From assembly GCA_050742155.1 (NCBI GenBank), contig JBOGFC010000004.1, forward strand, positions 1 to 5,477: DNA of 5,477 bases, read 5' to 3'. The first letter of the stretch is position 1. Each line of letters starts with the position of its first letter. This stretch comes from JBOGFC01 sp050742155. Lineage in GTDB: Bacteria > Actinomycetota > Acidimicrobiia > Spongiisociales > JALYHC01. The notes under the pieces were generated by a model that ran no database searches, was not told the DNA's origin, and was given only the letters and a program-made list of their open reading frames with translations. Both the position numbers and the translations under genes were made by a program. This document shows, one piece after another, positions 1 to 5,449 of this stretch.

Positions 1-322
1 CCGAGACGCTGCCCGGGAAGCCCTCGAACTCGAACGTCCAGACGATGCGCTCCGGGCGGACGATCTGGCGGTACTCGCCGTGAAAGGCGTACTCCTCACC
101 GTCGGGGCCTCGGTGCACGATCCGCCACGCCCCGCCCGGGCGGAAGTTCACCTGGCAGCTGATGATCTCGTAGCGCCTTGGGCCCCACCAGTGCGACAGG
201 TGCTCGCAGGAGGTGTGGGCCTCGAACACCAGGTCGCGCGGCGCCTCGAAGACGCGGGTCATGACGATCTCCCGGTCCGACGGCGTCGTCACCGTCAGCT
301 GGTTGCTATCGCTTCCGCCCAT
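1..322 (-). CDS. AHSA1/SRPBCC-domain protein, C-terminus cut by window edge
   Basis: Only the first 107 residues are present; the reading frame is open to the left edge. These proteins form a helix-grip fold with a hydrophobic pocket (SRPBCC superfamily, activator-of-Hsp90-ATPase-like branch) and usually have about 145-160 residues, so roughly a third is missing. Visible family marks are a first strand with basic residues followed by VFEAPRDLVFEA (24-35), the HWWGPR motif (44-49), the FRPGGAWR turn (60-67), and ERIVWTFEFEG (91-101). The ATG at 322 is preceded by AGGAGAAGGG at good spacing. The gene overlaps the 3' end of the ArsR gene by 17 nt, so the two are almost certainly co-transcribed and translationally coupled. 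ArsR plus AHSA1 pairs are common in bacteria. The ligand is unknown and cannot be inferred here. The family call is secure; the biochemical role is not. Confidence 0.9.
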   Translation of the reverse strand, partial: MGGSDSNQLTVTTPSDREIVMTRVFEAPRDLVFEAHTSCEHLSHWWGPRRYEIISCQVNFRPGGAWRIVHRGPDGEEYAFHGEYRQIVRPERIVWTFEFEGFPGSVS

Positions 323-668
323 CGCCCTTCTCCTTTCCTCGTCCCTGGAGCTGGTCCAGGTACTGGTCCAGCCGGTCGTAGCTCTCCTCCCAGAAGCGCC
401 GGTAGCCCTCGGTCCACTCGGCCACCTCCTTGAGCGGCCCCGCCTCGAGTCGGGCGGGCCGCCACTGCCGCTCCCGGCCCCGGGCGATCAGCCCGGCCCG
501 CTCGAGCACCTTCAGGTGCTTGGAGACCGCCGGCAGGCTCATCTCGAACGGTTCCGCCAGCTCGGTGACGGAGGCCTCCCCCGCCGCCAGCCGGGCCAGA
601 ATGGCCCGCCGGGTGGGATCAGCCAGGGCCGCGAAGGTGCGGTCCAGCCGATCGGTCACCAGGGCCAT
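306..668 (-). CDS. ArsR-family winged-helix transcriptional repressor
   Basis: A 120-residue DNA-binding regulator, normal length for the family. The N-terminal helix contains FAALADPTRRAILARL (12-27), the ArsR signature. The helix-turn-helix spans about 34-60, with recognition helix SLPAVSKHLKVLERAGL (44-60). The wing is at IARGRERQWRPARL (61-74). The C-terminal helix is rich in aromatic and charged residues (WTEGYRRFWEESYDRLDQYL, 85-104), as in the ArsR subgroup encoded beside AHSA1-domain proteins. There is no cysteine in the whole protein, so the classic CxC arsenic/cadmium site is absent and this is unlikely to be a thiol-metal sensor. The ATG at 668 has GGAGG 6 nt upstream. The gene has its own promoter and a candidate operator at 686-727, and it overlaps the downstream AHSA1-domain gene. 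Autorepression is inferred; the inducer is unknown. Confidence 0.93.
   Translation of the reverse strand: MALVTDRLDRTFAALADPTRRAILARLAAGEASVTELAEPFEMSLPAVSKHLKVLERAGLIARGRERQWRPARLEAGPLKEVAEWTEGYRRFWEESYDRLDQYLDQLQGRGKEKGDGRKR
326..333 (-). promoter_or_regulatory. Ribosome binding site of the AHSA1-domain gene
   Basis: GGAGAAGG on the minus strand lies 3 nt from the ATG at 322; its GGAG core is 7 nt away. It sits inside the end of the ArsR coding region and supports this start and translational coupling. Confidence 0.6.
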
Positions 669-674
669 TAAACG

Positions 675-679
675 CCTCC
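675..679 (-). promoter_or_regulatory. Ribosome binding site of the arsR-type gene
   Basis: GGAGG on the minus strand lies 6 nt before the ATG at 668, which fixes that start. Confidence 0.75.
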
Positions 680-685
680 GTTAAA

Positions 686-699
686 TAACTAATTGGTAA
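686..699. promoter_or_regulatory. Candidate ArsR operator (imperfect palindrome)
   Basis: TAACTAATTGGTAA is a 14-bp imperfect palindrome centred on AATT, with 5 of 7 base pairs symmetric. It lies in an AT-rich island inside otherwise GC-rich DNA, between the -10 hexamer and the start of the regulator gene, over the expected transcription start. ArsR-family repressors commonly bind AT-rich palindromes overlapping their own promoters, so autorepression is likely. No binding data are implied. Confidence 0.5.
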
Positions 700-727
700 A
701 CTACTGCTGCGGCGGGCTGGCTGTCAA
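698..727 (-). promoter_or_regulatory. Sigma70-like promoter of the arsR-AHSA1 unit
   Basis: Read on the minus strand, a perfect TTGACA (-35, 727-722) is followed after 18 nt by TAGTTT (-10, 703-698). Transcription would begin near 691, giving a leader of about 22 nt before the ATG at 668 that includes the GGAGG. This unit therefore need not depend on the upstream operon that ends at 757. Confidence 0.6.
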
Positions 728-756
728 GAGGGAGAAACGAGTCTCTCGAACCTCGC

Positions 757-1458
757 TCATTCCAGCCGCACCCTGATCGGGTCGCATGGCTCGAGCTGGA
801 AGGTGATCTCGGCCGGGTCGACGCCGGGGATCGGCGGGATCACCGAGCCGGCGATGATCACGTCCCCGGCGCGCAGCCGCTCCCCGGCTGCCTTAAGGAG
901 ATCGGCGACCAGCCCGACGATCGACACGATGTCACCGGTCAGGACCTCCAGGTCGGACGTCGCGGCGACCTCGGCTTCATCCGACCTCACCCTGGCGGTG
1001 AGCCCCTCGAGCCGGCCCCCCGCCCGGCCATGGTCCGGCCGACCCAACACCAGCCCACGGTGGAAGAGGTTGCCGGCCAGGATCGGCTCGACCTCGAGCG
1101 GCTCGAGATCAACGTCGGCCAGCTCGATCGCCGGCCCCAGCCCTCCGATGGCCGCTCGTACGGCATCGCGGTCGGCTCCCTCGCCGAGGTCGGCAGCCAT
1201 GTGGACGGCCACCTCCGGCTCCACCACCGGGCGGGTCCAGCCCCCGATGCTCACGGCGGCCCCGGATTGGAGAACGGTGGCATCCGTGAGGAACCCGACC
1301 AGAGGAGCGGTGGTCGAGAGGCGCTCCCTCGCCGCCGGGGCGCCGAACCCGACCTTCCAGCCGATCGGCCGGGCTCCTTCGTCGATCATCCGGCGCCGCA
1401 ACTCGAGCTGGCTCTTCATGCCCGCCCGGATGCGGGGGTCGTCCCACTGACGGGTCAC
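757..1458 (-). CDS. FAH-superfamily enzyme, 2-keto-4-pentenoate hydratase type
   Basis: Predicted metal-dependent enzyme of 233 residues acting on a keto acid (hydration, hydrolysis or decarboxylation), cytoplasmic. Family marks are GWKVGF (33-38, with K35), the acidic metal-binding pair E80-x-E82 in VVEPEVAVHM, and a third acidic position at E112 in AIELAD. Later come GNLFHRGLVLG (129-139) and the C-terminal GDVIIAGSVIPPIPG (198-212). The spacings K35 to E80 and E82 to E112 match the MhpD-like hydratase layout. The protein is shorter than typical MhpD (about 260-270 residues), mainly at the N-terminus. A GTG start is chosen because it overlaps the cupin stop as GTGA, with GGAAGG/AGG sequences just upstream. 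An in-frame ATG at 1527 would need a 72-nt overlap and adds a non-conserved arginine/glycine-rich stretch. The superfamily is clear; the exact reaction and substrate are not. Confidence 0.88.
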   Translation of the reverse strand: MTRQWDDPRIRAGMKSQLELRRRMIDEGARPIGWKVGFGAPAARERLSTTAPLVGFLTDATVLQSGAAVSIGGWTRPVVEPEVAVHMAADLGEGADRDAVRAAIGGLGPAIELADVDLEPLEVEPILAGNLFHRGLVLGRPDHGRAGGRLEGLTARVRSDEAEVAATSDLEVLTGDIVSIVGLVADLLKAAGERLRAGDVIIAGSVIPPIPGVDPAEITFQLEPCDPIRVRLE

Positions 1459-1865
1459 CGTCCTGCCTTCCCGAGGTCGACCTCGTACCCCGAGTCCTCC
1501 AGCGACCCACAACCGCTCCAGCCCCACACGAGCACGACGTCGGTCTGGCCGGTGTTGTCGAACCCGTGCCAGCCACCCCGGGGAGTGAAGATCACGTCGC
1601 CCTCACCGGCCGGCTCGGTGCCCTCGTCGGTGTAAATCCGCCCTTTCCCCTGGAGGACGATGAAGAACTCGTCGGCGTTGCGGTGCAGGTGCCGGTCGTG
1701 CCGGGCGCCGGGTGGGAGCACGGTCCAGCCCAACAAGAAGCGCTCGGAGCCCGCCGTGGCCTTGTCGATGAGGAACTGGACCCGCATGTCGACCCAGCCC
1801 TCCTCCTCGCCCAGGCCCCCGACGGGCGGAACCTCGGACAGGTTGGTGCGGAAGCGCTCCGTCAG
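1455..1865 (-). CDS. Small single-domain cupin protein, probable CTG start
   Basis: A 136-residue cupin beta-barrel protein. Motif 1, G(X)5HXH(X)4E(X)6G, is complete in the segment starting PPGARHDRHLH, and motif 2, G(X)5PXG(X)2H(X)3N, is complete in GDVIFTPRGGWHGFDN. Together they give the usual 3-His/1-Glu metal site. Such proteins can be dioxygenases, isomerases or binding proteins, and this one is not assigned. No ATG, GTG or TTG lies close to the upstream gene's stop. A CTG at 1865 sits 6 nt after GGAGG and overlaps the dehydrogenase stop as CTGA. It yields an N-terminus (TERFRTNLSEVPP) that I recall as typical of related cupins. The fallback is the ATG at 1787 (110 residues), which follows GAGGAGGAGGG at a longer spacing and loses that segment. 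It is the middle gene of the operon and overlaps both neighbours by 4 nt. Confidence 0.85.
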   Translation of the reverse strand: MTERFRTNLSEVPPVGGLGEEEGWVDMRVQFLIDKATAGSERFLLGWTVLPPGARHDRHLHRNADEFFIVLQGKGRIYTDEGTEPAGEGDVIFTPRGGWHGFDNTGQTDVVLVWGWSGCGSLEDSGYEVDLGKAGR

Positions 1866-2743
1866 GTCATCCCTCCCAGCATCCGGTAAACGTCGAAGAC
1901 GGTGACGAAGTCGCGGTGGTCGATCCCGAGGCCCCGGCACGCGTTGAGCAACTCGTTGGCCACCGCCCCCAGCGGCGCCGGCGACCCCTGTCGGCGGGCC
2001 ACCTCGAGGGCGAGCACCATGTCCTTCTGCTGGAGGCCGACGTCGGCGAGGGGCTTGTCTGGCATCTTCCCCTCCAGGATGAACGGGCCCCGGTAGCCCA
2101 TCACCGGCGAGGCGACCACGCTCTTGAGCATGGCGTCGACGGCCACCTCCCGGCTGACCCCGCCCTTCTCGGCAAGCGCCACCGACTCGCAGAACACGAT
2201 CATCTCGACGATGAGGACCAGGTTGATGGCGATCTTCATCTGCAGGGCGGAGCCACTCGCCCCGATGTAGCTCACCTTCGAGCCGATGTCGTAGAGCAGC
2301 GGCTCGACCCGCTCGAACGCGGCCCGGTCCCCGCCCACCATCGTCGAGGCGTTCCCCTCGGCGAGGGTGACGGGGCTTCCCGACAGCGGGGCGTCGAGCA
2401 TCGTCAGCCCGGCCGAGGCGAACTGGGCCGAGATCTCCCGGCTCACCGCCGGGTCGATGGTGCTCATGTCGAGGTAGATCCCGTCGGCGGAGAGCCCGGA
2501 GATGATGCCCCCAGCGCCGAGGCCCACCGCCTTCACGGCCGGGGCGTCGGTGACGATCGAGAACACGACCTCGGAAGCCGTCGCCGCCTCCCTGGGGCTG
2601 TCGGCCCAGGCCATCCCCTGCTCGATGAGGTGATCGGCCTTGGATCGGGTCCGGTTCCACCCGACGACGTCGTGTCCGGCCGCCATCAGCCGGGGAACGA
2701 TCCCCGAGCCCATGTCGCCCAGGCCGATGAATCCGATCCGCAT
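1862..2743 (-). CDS. Beta-hydroxyacid dehydrogenase (3-hydroxyisobutyrate dehydrogenase family), NADP-type pocket
   Basis: A 293-residue cytoplasmic oxidoreductase of usual family length that interconverts a beta-hydroxy acid and its semialdehyde or keto form. Residues 1-30 form the Rossmann strand-turn-helix with GLGDMGSGI (7-15). The end of the second strand reads GWNRTRSK (28-35), an arginine/threonine pair typical of NADP-preferring members. LDAPLSGSPVTLAEG (116-130) is the substrate-binding signature. The catalytic lysine is K170, with N174, in GSALQMKIAIN; LQQKDMVLAL (237-246) is the C-terminal family motif. The ATG at 2743 is chosen because it directly precedes the conserved MRIGFIGLG and has GGAGG 5 nt upstream. 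Longer in-frame extensions run into the inverted-repeat control region. It is the first gene of the operon with the cupin and the FAH enzyme. It is only distantly similar to the divergent dehydrogenase at 2876. The substrate is unknown. Confidence 0.93.
   Translation of the reverse strand: MRIGFIGLGDMGSGIVPRLMAAGHDVVGWNRTRSKADHLIEQGMAWADSPREAATASEVVFSIVTDAPAVKAVGLGAGGIISGLSADGIYLDMSTIDPAVSREISAQFASAGLTMLDAPLSGSPVTLAEGNASTMVGGDRAAFERVEPLLYDIGSKVSYIGASGSALQMKIAINLVLIVEMIVFCESVALAEKGGVSREVAVDAMLKSVVASPVMGYRGPFILEGKMPDKPLADVGLQQKDMVLALEVARRQGSPAPLGAVANELLNACRGLGIDHRDFVTVFDVYRMLGGMT
1868..1875 (-). promoter_or_regulatory. Ribosome binding site that favours a CTG start for the cupin
   Basis: A GGGAGGG run on the minus strand, inside the last codons of the dehydrogenase gene, places GGAGG 6 nt from the CTG at 1865. 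This spacing is the main evidence for a non-ATG start there. Confidence 0.5.
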
Positions 2744-2770
2744 CACCGCCTCCCGAGACGCAGCTTTCGC

Positions 2771-2821
2771 CGAACCTAATGCTCTGGTGGACTGCTCCGG
2801 TCCAGCCAAGCATTAGGTTCG
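2771..2821. repeat. Perfect 13-nt inverted repeat, candidate operator of the divergent promoters
   Basis: CGAACCTAATGCT (2771-2783) is exactly mirrored by AGCATTAGGTTCG (2809-2821), separated by 25 nt. The spacer can pair further: TGG/CCA (2785-2787 with 2806-2808) and TGGAC/GTCCA (2788-2792 with 2800-2804), around a 7-nt loop. The arms are AT-richer than their surroundings and lie between two divergently transcribed dehydrogenase genes, which is typical of a shared operator. There is no T-run on either side, so it is not a standard terminator. Which regulator binds is unknown; no suitable regulator gene is encoded next to it in this window. Confidence 0.7.
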
Positions 2822-2843
2822 CTTAGGCGCCCCATCGCCGTCA

Positions 2844-2849
2844 TATCAT
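2844..2849 (+). promoter_or_regulatory. Possible -10 hexamer for the plus-strand dehydrogenase
   Basis: TATCAT matches the -10 consensus at five of six positions and lies 26 nt before the ATG. No good -35 is visible; the best position, around 2821-2828, is occupied by a second GCTTAGG copy of the repeat half-site, which would fit an activator-dependent promoter. This is a tentative call. Confidence 0.35.
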
Positions 2850-2862
2850 CACGTCCTTCGAC

Positions 2863-2868
2863 GGGAGG
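2863..2868 (+). promoter_or_regulatory. Ribosome binding site of the plus-strand dehydrogenase
   Basis: GGGAGG lies 7 nt before the ATG at 2876 and confirms that start. Confidence 0.7.
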
Positions 2869-2875
2869 GCGCATC

Positions 2876-3763
2876 ATGAGCGAGGTGGGCGTGATCGGGC
2901 TGGGGATCATGGGGTCGGCCATGTCCACCAACCTGTTGGAGGGCGGGTTCGGGATCATCGGCTACGACATCGATCCCGGGCAAGTGGAGGCCCTCGTCCA
3001 GAAGGGCGGTCGTCCGGCCTCTTCAGCCGGCGAGGTGGCCCGGGCGGCCGAGCTGGTCATCACCTCCCTGCCCGGCGACGAGGCGCTCCTGGAGGTCGCC
3101 ACCGGCCCGGAGGGCCTGGCCGCCACCGGTCGGGAGGGTCTGGTGGTGGTCGAGTCGAGCACCCTCGCCCTGGCCACCAAGGAGCGAGCCCGCCGGGAGT
3201 TGGCCGCGGCGGGCATCGTCCTGCTCGACTGCCCCATTAGCGGCACCGGCGCCCAGGCCGCCCGCCGGGACATCTCCGTCTATGCCAGCGGTGATCCTGA
3301 GGCTGTGCGCCGGGCTCGCCCGGTCTTGGACGCCATCGCCCGTTCCACCCACTACGTGGGCGACTTCGGCACCGGCCTCAAGCTCAAGCTCATCGCCAAC
3401 CTGCTGGTCGCCATCCACAACGTCTCCACCGCCGAGGCGCTGGTCCTCGGGCTCAAGGCGGGGATCGATCCCCAGACCGTGCTGGAGGTGATCGGAGACG
3501 GCGCCGGGACTTCCCGAATGTTCGAGGTGAGGGGCCCGCTGATGGCCGACCAACGCTACGAGGAACCTACCGCCCGGGTCCGGATGTTCAAAAAGGACAT
3601 CCAGCTCATCTCGGCGTTCGCCGCCGAGCTCGACTGCCCCACCCCGCTCTTCTCCGCCAGCATCGATCTCTACGCGTCGGCCATGTCGCAGGGGATGGGC
3701 GACTACGACGCCGCCGCGGTCTGCACGGTGCTGGAGCGCATGGCCGGCATCGAGCGGGGCTGA
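2876..3763 (+). CDS. Beta-hydroxyacid dehydrogenase (3-hydroxyisobutyrate dehydrogenase family), NAD-type pocket
   Basis: A 295-residue cytoplasmic dehydrogenase, full length. The Rossmann motif is GLGIMGSAM (8-16). The second strand ends in IIGYDIDPG (27-35), and the acidic D31 there usually selects NAD over NADP. The substrate signature is LDCPISGTGAQAARRD (117-132), with Cys where most relatives have Ala. The catalytic lysine is K171, with N175, in GTGLKLKLIAN (165-175); FKKDIQLI (238-245) is the C-terminal motif. The start is fixed by its Shine-Dalgarno site and by the conserved N-terminus. It is divergent from the other dehydrogenase across a 132-nt control region, and its end faces the GlcG-type gene. 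The family is certain. Candidate substrates (hydroxyisobutyrate, tartronate semialdehyde, threonate-like acids) cannot be told apart from the sequence. Confidence 0.93.
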   Translation: MSEVGVIGLGIMGSAMSTNLLEGGFGIIGYDIDPGQVEALVQKGGRPASSAGEVARAAELVITSLPGDEALLEVATGPEGLAATGREGLVVVESSTLALATKERARRELAAAGIVLLDCPISGTGAQAARRDISVYASGDPEAVRRARPVLDAIARSTHYVGDFGTGLKLKLIANLLVAIHNVSTAEALVLGLKAGIDPQTVLEVIGDGAGTSRMFEVRGPLMADQRYEEPTARVRMFKKDIQLISAFAAELDCPTPLFSASIDLYASAMSQGMGDYDAAAVCTVLERMAGIERG

Positions 3764-3785
3764 GGGGGACGTGGGCTCCGGATCG

Positions 3786-4211
3786 CTACTGACCGGTCTC
3801 AGCGACCAGGCCGGCCGCCTCCACCCCGGCCACCGCGCAGATCTCGTCGCGGTCGGAGACGTCCCCGGTCACCCCCACCGCCCCGAGGAGCCCGCCGTCG
3901 GCCGAGCGGATGAGGACCCCGCCGGCCACCGGGACCAGCCTCCCCTCCGACAAGTCGGAGAGGGCAGCGACGAAATAGGGCCGGTCCTGGGCAAGCTTTT
4001 CGATGAACCGCGAAGGGCGACCCATGCCGAGCGCCCCCCAGGCCTTGCCGACGGCGATTTGCGGTCGGAGGATCCCCGATCCGTCCTCTCGCTTCAGGAC
4101 CACCAGGTGGCCGCCGTCGTCCAGCACCGCCACCGTCAGCGGCTCGCACTCGATCTCCCGCCCCTTGGCCAGGGTGCCATCGGCGATGATCGTTGCCTGA
4201 GCCAGCGTCAC
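3786..4211 (-). CDS. GlcG/HbpS-family (DUF336) heme-degrading or accessory protein
   Basis: A 141-residue single-domain protein of the GlcG/HbpS family, near normal length, with no signal peptide. Family marks are TLAQATIIA at the start, VAVLDDGGHLVVLKREDGS (27-45), IAVGKAWGALGMG (52-64), and GGVLIRSADGGLLGAVGVTGDVSDRDE (97-123). HbpS in Streptomyces binds heme. GlcG sits in glycolate-use loci with no settled role, and similar proteins often accompany organic-acid catabolic genes, as here. The start is drawn at GTG 4211. A CTG at 4217, two codons upstream, would lie 8 nt after GGAGG instead of 14 and would give MKVTLAQA, a common N-terminus in the family; it may be the real start. It is transcribed convergently with the dehydrogenase (22 nt apart) and divergently from the transporter. 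Confidence 0.88.
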   Translation of the reverse strand: MTLAQATIIADGTLAKGREIECEPLTVAVLDDGGHLVVLKREDGSGILRPQIAVGKAWGALGMGRPSRFIEKLAQDRPYFVAALSDLSEGRLVPVAGGVLIRSADGGLLGAVGVTGDVSDRDEICAVAGVEAAGLVAETGQ

Positions 4212-4225
4212 CTTCAGGTTTACCG

Positions 4226-4236
4226 CCTCCCTCCCA
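4226..4236 (-). promoter_or_regulatory. Doubled Shine-Dalgarno sequence of the GlcG-type gene
   Basis: The minus strand reads GGGAGGGAGG. Its downstream GGAGG is 8 nt from CTG 4217 but 14 nt from GTG 4211, so it bears on which codon starts the gene. Confidence 0.5.
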
Positions 4237-4258
4237 ACGGCTCCCGGCAGTCTATGAG

Positions 4259-5449
4259 ATGAGCCGGCCCCTCGACACCGTTCCCCGGTACGACCTCTTC
4301 ATCGCCTCGGCGGTGGTCACGGTCGCCATCCTCCCCTCCTTCATGACCGGTGCCCTGGCCGTCCAGATGCGCGCCGAGCTGGAGGCGACGCCGGCCATCA
4401 TCGGCCTGGCGATCGGAGGCTTCTTCGCCGCTTCCGCCCTCGGTTCTGCGCCGATGGGCCGGCTCGTCGAGCGGATCGGCGCCGGCTGGGGGATGCGCCT
4501 CTGCTCGGCGGGCGCTGCGCTCGTGCTCGGGGCGGTGGCGCTGCTGGCCCACTCCACCCTGCGGCTGATGGCCATACTGGTGGTGGGCGGAGCCATCAAC
4601 GCCTTCGCCAACCCGGCCAGCAACCTCTTTCTGGCCCGCACCATGCCGGAGGGACGGCGGGGCCTGGTCTTCGGCATCAAGCAGTCGGCCATCCCCGTCG
4701 CCACGTTCCTGGCCGGCCTGGCCGTGCCCGGCCTGGCCCTCACGGTCGGCTGGCGCTGGGCGTTCGTCCTGGCTGCGGCGGCCGGCCTGGTGCTGGCGGT
4801 CGCCATCCCAAGGAAGGAGCGGCCGGGGAGCGACTTCCGGAGCCGGTCCGTTCAGCCACCGGCGGAGCCCGCCATGTCCACCCTGGTGCTGGTGGCACTG
4901 GCGGGCGCCGCCGCACTGGCCATCTTCGGGGGCCAGTCGCTGGGGGCTTTCCTGGTGAGCTTCGCGGTCGAGGTCGGCATCTCCGAGGCGGCCGCCGGCT
5001 GGCTGCTCGCTATGAGCAGCGTGGCCGGCATCGCTTCGCGCATCATGTCGGGATGGATCATCGATAGCCACGGCCGAGGCGGACCTCGGCCGCGATGGGG
5101 CCTGCGGGGAGTGGCCGTGCTCCTGGTGCTGGGCGCTCTCGGCTATGCCATGCTGGCCACGGAGGTCTCGGCGATGGCCTGGGTGGCCGCCCCACTGGCC
5201 TTCGCCGGCGGCTGGGGCTGGTCCGGGCTTCTCACCTACTCGGTGGTGGAGGCCAACCCGGCCACCCCGGCCGCTTCGACCGGGGTGGCCCAGACGGGGA
5301 TCTTCGTGGGAGCCAGCCTGGGCCCGCCGACTTTCGGGGCCATCGCCGAGGCAGTCTCCTACCGGGCAGCCTGGCTGGCGGTGGCGGCCGGGGCGCTGGC
5401 GGCGCTGGGGGTGCTCATGGCGGTGGAGGCCAACCTGCACAGGGAGTAA
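4259..5449 (+). CDS. MFS transporter, 12 transmembrane helices
   Basis: A 396-residue inner-membrane permease, typical of the major facilitator superfamily. Hydrophobic segments at about 12-35, 46-66, 80-98, 102-122, 138-160, 165-184, 206-235, 244-266, 282-300, 306-328, 340-362 and 370-390 give twelve helices. A cytoplasmic linker at about 185-205 (PRKERPGSDFRSRS) lies between the two halves. The loop between helices 2 and 3, GRLVERIGAGWGMRL (67-81), is the MFS motif A, and a weaker copy, SGWIIDSHGRG, lies at 264-274. RGLVFGIKQSAIPVATFLAG (134-153) is a conserved helix-5 segment in related permeases. The ATG at 4259 is preferred; a TTG at 4193 would overlap the divergent gene and add a proline-rich stretch. 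No clear Shine-Dalgarno sequence precedes 4259. The gene context suggests uptake of a small organic acid, but the substrate is not readable from the sequence. Confidence 0.9.
   Translation: MSRPLDTVPRYDLFIASAVVTVAILPSFMTGALAVQMRAELEATPAIIGLAIGGFFAASALGSAPMGRLVERIGAGWGMRLCSAGAALVLGAVALLAHSTLRLMAILVVGGAINAFANPASNLFLARTMPEGRRGLVFGIKQSAIPVATFLAGLAVPGLALTVGWRWAFVLAAAAGLVLAVAIPRKERPGSDFRSRSVQPPAEPAMSTLVLVALAGAAALAIFGGQSLGAFLVSFAVEVGISEAAAGWLLAMSSVAGIASRIMSGWIIDSHGRGGPRPRWGLRGVAVLLVLGALGYAMLATEVSAMAWVAAPLAFAGGWGWSGLLTYSVVEANPATPAASTGVAQTGIFVGASLGPPTFGAIAEAVSYRAAWLAVAAGALAALGVLMAVEANLHRE

Noticed and set aside
728..752. Short hairpin CGAG-AGA-CTCG followed by TTTCTC on the minus strand after the FAH gene, as a terminator
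   Set aside because: The stem is only 4 bp and the T-run is broken; too weak to call.
1030..1635. Plus-strand open frame of 201 codons
   Set aside because: It crosses the FAH enzyme and cupin genes on the opposite strand, has no domain signal, and is explained by high GC content.
1916..2779. Open frame of 287 codons antisense to the NADP-type dehydrogenase
   Set aside because: It is a shadow of a gene with intact catalytic motifs; its composition is biased and no family is recognisable.
1866..2813. Upstream extension of the cupin frame to 452 codons, as a fusion protein
   Set aside because: The extension lies entirely over the dehydrogenase in another frame and reads as arginine/glycine-rich noise. 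Cupin homology begins only near 1865.
2771..2821. Inverted repeat as a bidirectional terminator or mobile-element end
   Set aside because: There is no T-run on either strand, no transposase and no target duplication, and the position between divergent starts fits an operator better.
4220..5440. Long open frame (406 codons) antisense to the MFS gene
   Set aside because: It is the GC-rich mirror of a clear 12-helix permease. Its product is low-complexity, rich in Arg, Gly, His and Gln, with no recognisable domain and no ribosome binding site.
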